From positions 1 through 20,737 of the forward strand of contig JAUVQN010000004.1 in NCBI GenBank assembly GCA_030598125.1: DNA of 20,737 nucleotides. The letters are read 5' to 3'. Of the stretch, positions 1-7,253 are shown piece by piece. Each line of letters begins with the position of its first letter. The stretch's first letter is position 1. The notes under the pieces are model-generated. The model did not search any database. It saw only the letters and a list, made by a program, of their open reading frames with translations, and had not been told where the DNA came from. Source of the DNA: Coriobacteriia bacterium (GTDB taxonomy: Bacteria > Actinomycetota > Coriobacteriia > Anaerosomatales > JAUVQN01). The position numbers and the translations under genes were made by a program.

Positions 1-79
1 GCCGGACGGCGTCCTGCGACTCCGAGACCCTGGAGTCCACGACCTTGGTCTCTGTGTGCCCGCAGAACGGACATCGCAT
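1..79 (-). CDS. nrdR: Transcriptional repressor NrdR, N-terminal fragment (cut by window edge)
   Basis: The first 26 codons of NrdR, the zinc-ribbon/ATP-cone repressor of ribonucleotide reductase genes, are visible on the minus strand. Translation from the ATG at 79 begins MRCPFCGHTETKVVDSR, the hallmark start of the family, with the first CxxC of the zinc ribbon at residues 3 and 6. The rest, including the second cysteine pair and the ATP-cone, lies beyond the left edge. It sits downstream of a LysM gene and lexA, the same neighbourhood as Rv2718c in Mycobacterium tuberculosis. The upstream purine-rich stretch GGGGTGG is only a weak ribosome site. Identification rests on a short but highly diagnostic N-terminus. 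Confidence 0.9.
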   Translation of the reverse strand, partial: MRCPFCGHTETKVVDSRVSESQDAVR

Positions 80-110
80 CGCGTCCACCCCAACATCTCG
101 GCTGGCCAAG

Positions 111-119
111 AGCCTAGCA
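111..119 (-). promoter_or_regulatory. Candidate extended -10 promoter for nrdR
   Basis: The minus strand reads TGCTAGGCT here, a TGn extended -10 followed by a 4/6 match to TATAAT, about 32 bases before the nrdR start and downstream of the LysM stop. No good -35 is seen at 17 bases. It would give nrdR expression independent of the SOS-controlled LysM gene. This is a motif match only. Confidence 0.3.
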
Positions 120-189
120 CACGAGATATGGTGGGCAGAAGGCGAGGAGCAGCCTGCGCAGCCTGAGTCTGCCCGGCCCAGGGGACCCG

Positions 190-540
190 TCACCGATCGG
201 CGACGCGCGACTCCCCCGCCGCACGCGGGACCGCGATGGCCGCTCCAGGGGTGAGCGCGCCGTCGAGATCGTTCAGCGCGCGGATGGCGTGGAGCGTGTC
301 TTGGACATCGCCGTCAGCGGCAGTACGCGCGCGCGCAAGGCTCCAGAGGGTGTCGCCGTCTCGCACGACGATGGTCTCAGCGTCGACCGTCTGCGCGGCG
401 TGTGTGCGGGACGCGAGCGCCGGCGCGAGGCCTCCGAGAAGGACCGCGAGGCCCACTGCCACCACGATGGCCACCTCCGCCGTCGTGGACTGTTTGACGG
501 CCTGTGCTCGTGTGCGTCTTCCGGGTCTTCTGCCGTTCAT
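190..540 (-). CDS. Small membrane-anchored LysM protein, probable SOS cell-division inhibitor
   Basis: This 116-residue protein has a basic N-terminus (about residues 1-20), one hydrophobic membrane segment (about 22-44, VAIVVAVGLAVLLGGLAPAL), and one extracytoplasmic LysM domain (about 57-107, with VVRDGDTLWSLA and a closing AIAVPR). LysM binds peptidoglycan. The gene is divergent from lexA and precedes nrdR, the position and architecture of M. tuberculosis Rv2719c; Corynebacterium DivS and Bacillus YneA are analogous lexA-linked division suppressors. The ATG at 540 has a strong ribosome site, AAGGAGG, 8 bases upstream. Two perfect SOS boxes and a promoter lie directly upstream, so DNA-damage induction is strongly implied. 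The role in blocking division is inferred from context and architecture; no catalytic domain is visible. Confidence 0.8.
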   Translation of the reverse strand: MNGRRPGRRTRAQAVKQSTTAEVAIVVAVGLAVLLGGLAPALASRTHAAQTVDAETIVVRDGDTLWSLARARTAADGDVQDTLHAIRALNDLDGALTPGAAIAVPRAAGESRVADR

Positions 541-621
541 GTGGAGCCTCCTTGTCCGCTCCCCTGTCCAGGTGCTCGGTGAGAAGCGTATCCGGGAGGT
601 CTGACATCGCTCGGCCCATAC

Positions 622-635
622 CGAACAGGTGTTCG
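622..635. promoter_or_regulatory. SOS box (LexA operator), LysM-gene proximal
   Basis: CGAACAGGTGTTCG is a perfect palindromic CGAAC-N4-GTTCG operator of the Gram-positive LexA type. It lies just downstream of the predicted start point of the LysM-gene transcript, so bound LexA would block it. The core and spacer are identical to the box in the recA promoter. Confidence 0.88.
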
Positions 636-640
636 TCCCG

Positions 641-670
641 AGTCTAGTACGAACATCTGTTCGGTTGCAA
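641..670 (-). promoter_or_regulatory. Promoter of the LysM gene with embedded SOS box
   Basis: On the minus strand TTGCAA (665-670) is followed after 18 bases by TAGACT (641-646). The spacer contains the perfect SOS box at 650-663, the arrangement also seen at recA. The predicted start is roughly 630-635, about 90 bases before the LysM start codon. Confidence 0.55.
650..663. promoter_or_regulatory. SOS box (LexA operator), middle of the divergent region
   Basis: CGAACATCTGTTCG matches CGAAC-N4-GTTCG exactly. It fills the spacer between the predicted -35 and -10 of the LysM gene and lies 28 bases from the neighbouring box, centre to centre. Confidence 0.88.
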
Positions 671-704
671 CCCCTTCTGGCGCACCGAGGAGTCGAACGC
701 GTGT

Positions 705-733
705 TTGCGTGCGCGGGAGCGATACTCTAGACT
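705..733 (+). promoter_or_regulatory. Promoter of lexA
   Basis: TTGCGT (705-710) and TAGACT (728-733) are separated by 17 bases. The predicted start is near 740, which coincides with the SOS box at 740-753, so LexA would repress its own gene. The -10 is the same hexamer as at the divergent LysM gene. Confidence 0.5.
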
Positions 734-739
734 CGGAGT

Positions 740-753
740 CGAACATACTTTCG
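740..753. promoter_or_regulatory. Imperfect SOS box in front of lexA
   Basis: CGAACATACTTTCG keeps the CGAAC half and has one mismatch in the other half (TTTCG for GTTCG). It covers the predicted lexA transcription start and ends 15 bases before the chosen start codon. A weaker operator fits mild autoregulation of lexA compared with its targets. Confidence 0.75.
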
Positions 754-768
754 GTCCTAGGGGGCCCC

Positions 769-1392
769 ATGCAGTACAGGCCGGAACTCACGAAGCGACA
801 ACGCGAGGTGCTGGAGTTCGTCCGCTCCGAGGTCCACCGCCGCGGGTTCCCGCCCTCGGTGAGGGAGATCGGCCAGGCGGTCGGCCTCTCGTCATCCTCC
901 ACAGTCCACTCGCATCTCGCCGCGCTCGAGGACAAGGGATTCGTGAGAAGGGACCCGTCCAAGCCGCGCGCGCTCGAGGTGCTCGACTACCGCGACACGG
1001 AGCGTGGTGTCGACGTCGACGAGGTCCGGGCGATCCCGCTCGTCGGTACGGTCGCTGCGGGCGCACCCATCCTGGCCGCCGAGAACATCGAAGAGACGAT
1101 CCCGCTGCCCGAGGAGATCGTAGGCAACGCGACCTTCGTGCTCCGGGTCAAGGGCGACAGCATGGTGGGCGCCGGCATCCTCGATGGGGACCACGTGGTG
1201 GTCCGTCAGCAGGAGACGGCCGAGAACGGCGACATCGTCGTGGCGCTGCTAGAGGACGAGGCTACCGTGAAACGCTTCTTCAAAGAACCCGACAGGATCC
1301 GCCTGCAGCCGGAGAATCCGGCGCTCGAGCCGATCTACGCGCAGGATGTGGTGATACTCGGCAGAGTCACCGCGGTCTTCCGGCGGCTCTAG
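769..1392 (+). CDS. lexA: LexA repressor, self-cleaving SOS regulator
   Basis: LexA represses SOS genes and cleaves itself when stimulated by RecA filaments. The 207-residue protein has the N-terminal winged helix (about 1-70, with FPPSVREIGQAVGLSS as recognition region), the Ala97-Gly98 cleavage site in VAAGAP, the catalytic serine Ser131 in KGDSM, and the general-base lysine Lys168 in ATVKRF. Length is typical. The frame is open further upstream to 709, but the ATG at 769 is chosen because it aligns with family N-termini, has an AGGGGG ribosome site, and leaves the SOS box at 740-753 outside the gene. It is the only plus-strand gene here. Its TAG stop shares two bases with the hflX stop on the other strand. 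Confidence 0.96.
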   Translation: MQYRPELTKRQREVLEFVRSEVHRRGFPPSVREIGQAVGLSSSSTVHSHLAALEDKGFVRRDPSKPRALEVLDYRDTERGVDVDEVRAIPLVGTVAAGAPILAAENIEETIPLPEEIVGNATFVLRVKGDSMVGAGILDGDHVVVRQQETAENGDIVVALLEDEATVKRFFKEPDRIRLQPENPALEPIYAQDVVILGRVTAVFRRL

Positions 1393-2687
1393 GGGCCGGC
1401 GGTACCCGGCGTCTCGTACTCCTCGAACCGACGTGCGAGCCGCTCGGGTACCCTCACCACCAGTCGAGTACCGTCCTCGGTGTGTTCCTCGCTCACTACG
1501 TGGGCGCTCTCGTGCGCCAATCGCACGATGTCGCCCCGCGTGTACGGCACGAGCACCGTCATCGTGCGGCCCTTCCTGGCCGCCTCCGATGAGATCCGGG
1601 CGAGAAGCTCGTCGAGGCCGACGCCGTCGCGGGCGGACGTGAACGCGGCCGACGGGTGGCGCGCGGCCAGTTTGGTCAGACTGGCATCGTCAGCGCGGTC
1701 CGTCTTGTTGTAGACGCGGATGGCGGGTGCTGCCGACGCCCCGATCTCGCCGAGCACTTCCTCTACCGCCTGTATCTGCTCGATCATCTGCGGGTGCGAG
1801 GCGTCGATGACGTGGAGCAGGAGATCTGACTCACCCACCTCCGCGAGCGTGGACCTGAAGGCCTCGACCAGGTCGTGTGGCAGCTTGTTGATGAAGCCGA
1901 CCGTGTCCGTCAGGGTGACCGCTCGACCTTCAGGGAGTTGGAGTCTGCGTGTCGTCGGGTCCACCGTCGCGAACAACTGGTCCTCCGCACCCACGTCCGC
2001 GTGTGTGAGGGTGTTCAGGAGCGTCGACTTGCCGGCGTTCGTGTACCCCACGAGTGCGACACGGTAGACACCCGAGCGGTCTCGCGACTTCCTCCTGAGG
2101 TCTCTGTCAGAACTCACGTGCGCGAGCTCCTTCTTCAGCTCCGCGATCCTCCGTCGGGCGAGCCGCCGGTCGGTCTCGAGCTGGGACTCGCCGGGCCCCC
2201 TGGTCCCGATGCCGCCGCCGAGGCGCTCCAAGTGTCGCCACAGGCCACGGAGTCGCGGGAGGAGGTACTCCATCTGCGCGAGCTCCACCTGCAGCTTGCC
2301 TTCGCGCGAGGTGGCATGGAGGGCGAAGATGTCCAGGATGAGCGCGGTCCTGTCGAGCACCTTCGTGTCGGGGATCAGCGCCTCGATGTTCGCCTGCTGC
2401 GAGGGAGTGAGATCGTCGTCGAAGATGACCAAGTCCGCACCTCGCTCTCGCGCGAGGACGGCGATCTCCTCCGCCTTGCCGCTTCCGACGTACGTGCGAG
2501 GGTTCGTGCGTTCGAGGCGCTGCGTGGCGGTGCCGACGATCGTCGCACCGGCGGTCTGGGCGAGCCGCGTGAGCTCCTCGAGGCTCTCGTCCAGCCCCCA
2601 GCCCTCGCCACGGTCGACGGCGACGAGCACCGCGCGGTCGCGCGCGCCGGTATCGACCTCGTGGACGGTGCGACGCTTGGCCGTCAC
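1389..2687 (-). CDS. hflX: Ribosome-associated GTPase HflX
   Basis: HflX binds the large ribosomal subunit and, in studied bacteria, splits stalled or hibernating 70S ribosomes. From the GTG at 2687 it is 432 residues, normal for the family. The N-terminal HflX domain carries YVGSGK (67-71 region), a glycine-rich signature GGGIGTRGPGESQLE (157-171) and a coiled-coil arginine-rich helix. The G domain has Walker A GYTNAGKS (214-221), DTVGF (261-265), NKTD (327-330) and SAR (351-353). An in-frame ATG exists at 2780, but it would place 83 bases inside dapL and adds a non-conserved extension. The GTG lies 11 bases after the dapL stop, so I prefer it. The gene is cotranscribed downstream of dapL. 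Confidence 0.94.
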   Translation of the reverse strand: MTAKRRTVHEVDTGARDRAVLVAVDRGEGWGLDESLEELTRLAQTAGATIVGTATQRLERTNPRTYVGSGKAEEIAVLARERGADLVIFDDDLTPSQQANIEALIPDTKVLDRTALILDIFALHATSREGKLQVELAQMEYLLPRLRGLWRHLERLGGGIGTRGPGESQLETDRRLARRRIAELKKELAHVSSDRDLRRKSRDRSGVYRVALVGYTNAGKSTLLNTLTHADVGAEDQLFATVDPTTRRLQLPEGRAVTLTDTVGFINKLPHDLVEAFRSTLAEVGESDLLLHVIDASHPQMIEQIQAVEEVLGEIGASAAPAIRVYNKTDRADDASLTKLAARHPSAAFTSARDGVGLDELLARISSEAARKGRTMTVLVPYTRGDIVRLAHESAHVVSEEHTEDGTRLVVRVPERLARRFEEYETPGTAGP

Positions 2688-2697
2688 AGCATGTGTC

Positions 2698-3855
2698 TCA
2701 CAGCGTGTCGCGTATGCGTTCCAACGCTTCGTCGAGGCGATCGTCGGGCGTCGTGAGTGTGATGCGGATGTAGCCCTCACCGGACGGTCCGTAGGCGCTC
2801 CCGGGAGAGACGATGACGTCGGCCGCGTCGAGCACGTGCGTGGCGAAGGAGGCGGACGTGTAGCCCGCAGGTATCTTCGGCCAGACGTAGATGGTGGCCT
2901 TCGGCTTGCGCGCGGCGAGTCCGATCGAGTCGAGGACGGCTACCACCCGGTCTCTCCTGCGCGTGTAGAGCTCGACGAGCTCAGCGACGGAGTCTTGGGG
3001 GCCGGTGAAAGCCTCGATGGCCGCGTCCTGGATGGCCGTGAAGACGCCCGAGTCGATGTTCGTCTTCACGCGGCCGAGCGCCTCGATGGCGGTGGCGTTG
3101 CCGCACGCGAAGGCGACGCGCCAGCCGGTCATGTTGTACGCCTTCGAGCAGGAGAAGAGCTCGATGGCCACGTCCTTGGCGCCGGGGCGCTCCAGGAAGC
3201 TCGGCGGCACGTAGCCGTCGTAGCCGATCTCCGAGTACGCGTTGTCGTGGACGATGAGCAGATCGTGCTCGCGCGCGAACTCGATGGCCCTGTCGAAGTA
3301 CTCCTGCGTGGCGATGGCCGACGTCGGGTTGTTCGGGTAGCTCAGGAACATCATCCTGGCTCGCGAGAGCATGTCGGCGGGCACCGACTCGAAGTCCGCG
3401 AGGAAGTCGTTCTCCTCGGTCATAGGCATGTAGTGGTAGTCTCCGCCTGCGAGGATCCCACCGGTCGTGTAGACGGGGTAGCCCGCGCCCGGCACGAGTG
3501 TCACGTCACCCGGATCCACGAAGGCGAGGAAGATGTGCGCGATGCCCTCCTTCGAGCCGATGAGCGCCACGACCTCCTCGTCAGGGTCGACGTCCACTCC
3601 GAAGCGCGTCTGCATCCACTCGGCGCAGGCTTCCCGGTAGCGCTGCGCGCCGACGTACGACGGGTACTTGTGGTTCCGCGTGTCACGGATGGCCTCGGCC
3701 ATGCGATCCACGATGCGCGCCGGCGTCGGCGTGTCGGGGTCGCCGATGCCGAGCGAGATGACGTCGGCCCCTTCGGCACGCTTCACGGCGACCTTGTTGT
3801 CAATCTCGGCGAAGAGGTACGGGGGCAGGTCGGCTATCCTCTGAGCGGTTCTCAA
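2698..3855 (-). CDS. dapL: LL-diaminopimelate aminotransferase (DapL)
   Basis: DapL converts tetrahydrodipicolinate directly to LL-diaminopimelate with glutamate as amino donor, bypassing the succinylase and acetylase routes. The 385-residue protein is a fold-type I PLP aminotransferase. It shows the N-terminal LPPYLFAEID typical of the DapL clade, SKEGIAHI (101-108), YPNNPT (173-178), HDNAYSEIGYDG (203-214), and the PLP-binding Lys238 in SCSKAYNMTGWR, with Arg246 after it. The start is a TTG at 3855, chosen because family members begin at the same MxTAxRI and an AAAGGGA ribosome site lies 10 bases upstream. dapF, the next enzyme in the pathway, is immediately upstream, which supports DapL over a generic aspartate aminotransferase. 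Confidence 0.9.
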   Translation of the reverse strand: MRTAQRIADLPPYLFAEIDNKVAVKRAEGADVISLGIGDPDTPTPARIVDRMAEAIRDTRNHKYPSYVGAQRYREACAEWMQTRFGVDVDPDEEVVALIGSKEGIAHIFLAFVDPGDVTLVPGAGYPVYTTGGILAGGDYHYMPMTEENDFLADFESVPADMLSRARMMFLSYPNNPTSAIATQEYFDRAIEFAREHDLLIVHDNAYSEIGYDGYVPPSFLERPGAKDVAIELFSCSKAYNMTGWRVAFACGNATAIEALGRVKTNIDSGVFTAIQDAAIEAFTGPQDSVAELVELYTRRRDRVVAVLDSIGLAARKPKATIYVWPKIPAGYTSASFATHVLDAADVIVSPGSAYGPSGEGYIRITLTTPDDRLDEALERIRDTL

Positions 3856-3950
3856 CTCAGGACATCCCTTTCGGTTCGACGTCGGAGTGACGCGGCGGAC
3901 CTGCCGGGACGTAGCGCGCGCATGACGCGTGCGGCCGACGGGTCCGGTTG

Positions 3951-3959
3951 ATGGTAGCA
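3951..3959 (-). promoter_or_regulatory. Candidate extended -10 promoter for dapL-hflX
   Basis: The 132-base gap between dapF and dapL contains TGCTACCAT on the minus strand, an extended -10 match about 95 bases before the dapL start. No -35 resembling TTGACA is present at the right distance. Suggestive only. Confidence 0.25.
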
Positions 3960-3987
3960 GAAGGCTGTCGGTCCGGACGGCCTGCGC

Positions 3988-4836
3988 CTAGACCTCGACG
4001 ACACCCGTGAAGGACTCGGTCGCCGGACCCGTCATGTAGACGTGCTCGTCTTGTCCCCACTCGACGTCGAGCTCCCCGCCGGGAAGCACGATCGTCGCGC
4101 GACGGCTCGTGCGACAGCCGAGCACCGAGGCGACGAGCGTGGCGCACGCACCCGTACCGCAGGCGAGGGTCTCCCCCACCCCGCGCTCCCAGACCCTCAG
4201 CGCGATCCGATCGGCAGAGAGGCGCTGTGCGAACTCCACGTTCGTCTTGGCGGGGAATCGCGGATCGCTCTCGATGACCGGTCCGACGCTCGTGACGGGC
4301 GCATCCTCGATCGAGGCGTCGTCATCGAGCCACACTACCGCGTGAGGATTGCCCATCGACACCGCCGTCACCCGGAACGTGCCGAGCTCGGTATCGAGGG
4401 GACAGTCGTAGACCATGTCACCCTCGAAGTCGGCGGGGATGTCGACGGGCGCGAGCACCGGCTGGCCCATGTCGACGCGGACGGATTCGACGCGGCCGTC
4501 GCCGCCGCGCGAGAACTCCGCCTCGCGGCGGCCGCCGAGCGTCCCGAAGACCGCCGGCGACGTCTCGATGTGCCCGCGGTCGGCGAGGTACTTCACGAAG
4601 CAGCGCGCCCCGTTGCCGCACGTCTCGGCGAGCGAGCCGTCGCCGTTGAAGTAGTGCATGTAGAAGCCGCCTGAGTCGTCGCGTCGAACCGAGATGAGAC
4701 CGTCAGCGCCGACCCCGGTGTGACGAGCGCAGATCGCGCGGACGTCCTCGGGCGACAGAGCGAGTCCTCCCGCGAGGTCGTCGACGAACACGAAGTCGTT
4801 GCCGAGACCGTGCATCTTGGTGAACTCGATCCTCAT
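3988..4836 (-). CDS. dapF: Diaminopimelate epimerase
   Basis: DapF interconverts LL- and meso-diaminopimelate by a two-cysteine mechanism; the product feeds lysine synthesis and peptidoglycan cross-links. The 282-residue protein begins MRIEFTKMHGLGNDFV, the canonical family start. The catalytic cysteines are Cys73 in ETCGNGAR and Cys226 in ACGTGAC, with the partner motif WERGVGET (216-223). Both pseudo-symmetric lobes are complete. The frame continues upstream, but the ATG at 4836 has a good AGGAGG ribosome site and matches homologues. It follows miaA after 58 bases and precedes dapL by 132 bases. Confidence 0.97.
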   Translation of the reverse strand: MRIEFTKMHGLGNDFVFVDDLAGGLALSPEDVRAICARHTGVGADGLISVRRDDSGGFYMHYFNGDGSLAETCGNGARCFVKYLADRGHIETSPAVFGTLGGRREAEFSRGGDGRVESVRVDMGQPVLAPVDIPADFEGDMVYDCPLDTELGTFRVTAVSMGNPHAVVWLDDDASIEDAPVTSVGPVIESDPRFPAKTNVEFAQRLSADRIALRVWERGVGETLACGTGACATLVASVLGCRTSRRATIVLPGGELDVEWGQDEHVYMTGPATESFTGVVEV

Positions 4837-4894
4837 CCCTCGACCTCCTCGGTCGGAGCGCCGCCCCGCTCGCCGACCGGTCGTGCCGTGCCGC

Positions 4895-5869
4895 TCACTC
4901 GCGCGTCCCCTGGGGGTCGCCCTCATCGGGGCGCACGGCGGATTCTACCAGTTCCGCGACGCAGCGGACCGCATCTCTGGTGGATATCCCGGTGACGTCG
5001 ATCCACTCGACGCGGGGGTCGCCACGGAACCACGTGAGCTGACGTTTCGCGAAGCGGCGACTCGCCCGCTTCACGTCGTCGAGAGCCTGTTGGAGCTCGG
5101 CGGATCCGTCGAGGACAGGGACGAGCTCCTTGTAGCCGATGGCCTGGGAGGAGGTGAGGGCGTCGCGCGATCCCTCCTCCAGGAGACGTGCGACCTCCTC
5201 CAGGAGTCCATCGGACACCATGCCGTCCACACGCGCATCGATCCGCGCATAGAGCGCCGCGCGGTCCATGGTGAGTCCGACGAAGCGGACGTCGTAGACG
5301 GGCCGACGCACGCGGAAGGCGGCGGCCTGGTGGGCATACGATGACCCTCCCTCCGCCATCTCCAGTGCTCGGACGACGCGTCTGACGTTGTGCGGGTGTA
5401 TCGCCGAGGCCGCTTCGGGGTCAGCATCCTGGAGTCGAGCGTGCATGTGGTCTGCTCCCTTGAGAGCCGCTTCCTCCTCGAGGCGCTCCCGGACAGGTGA
5501 CTCGAGCTCTCCCTCGGGGAAGTCCCAGTCGTCGAGTGCCGCCCGGATGTAGAGGCCCGTGCCGCCGCAGACGATCGCTTGCGCGCCCCTGGAGAGGATG
5601 GAGTCGATGGCCGCTCGAGCGTCCCGCTGGTAGAGCGCGGCGCTATACGGGCAGCCCGGATCCACGAGACCGATGCAGTGGTATGGCACGACGGTCGGCG
5701 ATCTCGGTTTTGCGGTGCCGACGTCCATGCGCCGGTACACCTGCATGGAGTCCTCGCTGACGATCTCGCCGGCCCAGAGGGAGGCCAGGCGTTCCGCGAC
5801 GGCGGACTTGCCGACGCCGGTGGGGCCGACGATGGCAACGACCGCCGGGCGCTCAGCTGTAGCGGTCAA
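4895..5869 (-). CDS. miaA: tRNA dimethylallyltransferase MiaA
   Basis: MiaA attaches a dimethylallyl group to N6 of A37 in tRNAs that read UNN codons; MiaB then methylthiolates that base. The protein is 324 residues. It shows a P-loop GPTGVGKS (15-22), the substrate motif DSMQVYRRMDVGTAKP (40-55), GGTGLYI in the middle, HPHNVRRVVRALE for tRNA binding, and SSQAIGYKEL near the C-terminus. The start is a TTG at 5869, inside the last codons of the upstream fusion gene (17-base overlap), with GAGAGG as ribosome site 7 bases upstream. The overlap suggests translational coupling. With miaB two genes upstream, the whole ms2i6A pathway apart from the prenyl donor is local. Confidence 0.96.
   Translation of the reverse strand: MTATAERPAVVAIVGPTGVGKSAVAERLASLWAGEIVSEDSMQVYRRMDVGTAKPRSPTVVPYHCIGLVDPGCPYSAALYQRDARAAIDSILSRGAQAIVCGGTGLYIRAALDDWDFPEGELESPVRERLEEEAALKGADHMHARLQDADPEAASAIHPHNVRRVVRALEMAEGGSSYAHQAAAFRVRRPVYDVRFVGLTMDRAALYARIDARVDGMVSDGLLEEVARLLEEGSRDALTSSQAIGYKELVPVLDGSAELQQALDDVKRASRRFAKRQLTWFRGDPRVEWIDVTGISTRDAVRCVAELVESAVRPDEGDPQGTRE
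4942..4950 (-). promoter_or_regulatory. Candidate extended -10 promoter inside the 3' end of miaA, for dapF
   Basis: The minus strand reads TGGTAGAAT, a TGn extended -10 with a 5/6 match to TATAAT, 105 bases before the dapF start. It would separate diaminopimelate synthesis from the tRNA-modification genes. The two codons it spans (GTA, GAA) end in A, unusual for this GC-rich gene. There is no convincing -35. Confidence 0.3.
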
Positions 5870-7229
5870 CCCGGAACCTCTCGATGCTCGCGGTCTCGTC
5901 CCGCGCGATCCCCGCCTTGCGCTTGGCGATGGCCAGTTGCTGCTCGACGGTATCGACTCCCTCGAGGTCTGGAAGCAGGAGTCCGCGGCGCCAGTCCTTC
6001 GAGACGATGACCCCGTAGCGAGCTACGTCGAGCTCGGAGGTGTCGTCCACCGGCTCCGGATCGTGAAGCACGTCCACCTTGATGTCGAGCGTCTCGAGCT
6101 CCGAGACCTCGACCGGCGGGAAACGGGGGTCCTGCGTAGCCGCCTGGATCGCGTTCGCGACGATCTCATCGGCAAGGTGGTCGCGGGTCGGAGCGATCGT
6201 GCCGATGCAGCCTCGCAGCTCGCGGCCGATATGGAGGCTCACGAAGGCGCCGGCACGCTGCGAGAGGAGGCCCTCACCGGAGCGTACGCCCACGATGCGT
6301 CCGCTCCTCACGAACGCCTCGATCGCGTCTCGGGCGAGCCGGACAGGTTCGGTCTCGTCGGCGCCGGGGACACCGCCCTTCGTCCCGGCGACGGGCGTCT
6401 CGGACAGGGGATCGAGCATGTCGCGCGGCGCCGAGACCGCGGTCAGGTAGCCGACGCCCCACGGCCCCTCGTAGGCGAGTACCCGTGTAGGTACGCGTCC
6501 GTCGAGGAAGCCGCCGAGGATCAGGAAGGAGCGGAGACCGCACTGTCCGGCCGCCTCCACGAGGTCGGGTTCGATCGAGGCCAACCCTTCGAAATCGCCG
6601 TCCCCCACAAGCTCGAGGACGCGCTCGTCGAAGTCCTTTCCTCGGGGCGAGTAGCCGGCAGGCGCGTCGCGGGTGAGTCGGTGGCTGAGGTCGCCGCTGG
6701 CGACGTAGGCGACCCTCTGCCGGGTCGAGGCTGCGGCGTGCGCGATAGCGCGGCCCAAGAGTACGTGCGCCTCCTCTGGCAGGAAGGAGAGCGACAGCAC
6801 GAGCAGTGGGTACCGCCCGTCCGGATCGAGGAAGCTGAGCGGGACGAGCGACCCGTGGTCGAGCGTGCCGGGATCCGTCCCCGGGACCTCGGTCCGGAGC
6901 GCGGTGGGCAGGCCGGCGTGCTCGGCCGCCTCGCGGACCGCTGCAGCGAACGTCGTAGATCCTGCGGATTCGATCCTCACGGATGGGGCGCCGAAGCCTG
7001 CGAGGTCCCCGGTGAGCCGAGGCGAGTCGTCGAGGAGGAAGGCGTCCCGCGCGATGGGCGCATGGGGCGAGGACAGCACGACCACGTCAGGATCGAAACC
7101 CTCCAGGAGGCCGCGGGCCGTGCGCATGGCCTCGGCGGAGCGCGCGGTCACGCCGGAACGCTCCCCGCCCACTTCGGGGACCATGATGGGAGGATGAGGC
7201 GCGATGATGCCCAAGGTCTCGGAGTCCAC
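5853..7229 (-). CDS. MEMO-like (AmmeMemoRadiSam B) / AMMECR1 (A) fusion protein
   Basis: The 458-residue protein joins two domains. The N-terminal part (about 1-270) resembles the MEMO / class III extradiol dioxygenase (LigB) superfamily: GIIAPHPPIMVPEVG with His12, SSPHAP with His56, His125, and SGDLSHRL with Asp180 and His183 as possible metal ligands. The C-terminal part (about 295-458) is AMMECR1, with SLHIGRELRGCIG (331-343) and TQDPRFPPV (365-373). These families are usually found with a dedicated radical-SAM protein in the so-called AmmeMemoRadiSam system, whose reaction is unknown. No such partner is in the window. Two GTG starts are possible, 7238 and 7229; 7229 is preferred because AAGGAGG abuts the first one too closely. 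It lies 24 bases after miaB and overlaps miaA by 17. Confidence 0.88.
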   Translation of the reverse strand: MDSETLGIIAPHPPIMVPEVGGERSGVTARSAEAMRTARGLLEGFDPDVVVLSSPHAPIARDAFLLDDSPRLTGDLAGFGAPSVRIESAGSTTFAAAVREAAEHAGLPTALRTEVPGTDPGTLDHGSLVPLSFLDPDGRYPLLVLSLSFLPEEAHVLLGRAIAHAAASTRQRVAYVASGDLSHRLTRDAPAGYSPRGKDFDERVLELVGDGDFEGLASIEPDLVEAAGQCGLRSFLILGGFLDGRVPTRVLAYEGPWGVGYLTAVSAPRDMLDPLSETPVAGTKGGVPGADETEPVRLARDAIEAFVRSGRIVGVRSGEGLLSQRAGAFVSLHIGRELRGCIGTIAPTRDHLADEIVANAIQAATQDPRFPPVEVSELETLDIKVDVLHDPEPVDDTSELDVARYGVIVSKDWRRGLLLPDLEGVDTVEQQLAIAKRKAGIARDETASIERFRVDRYS

Positions 7230-7253
7230 TCCCCGCACACCTCCTTGTCCGGG

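Noticed and set aside
2209..3951. A 580-codon plus-strand frame opposite hflX and dapL
   Set aside because: Shadow of two complete genes, with no ribosome site or motif.
3960..3987. GTCCGG/CCGGAC repeat after dapF as a terminator
   Set aside because: A 6-base stem with a long loop and no T-run; likely chance at this GC content.
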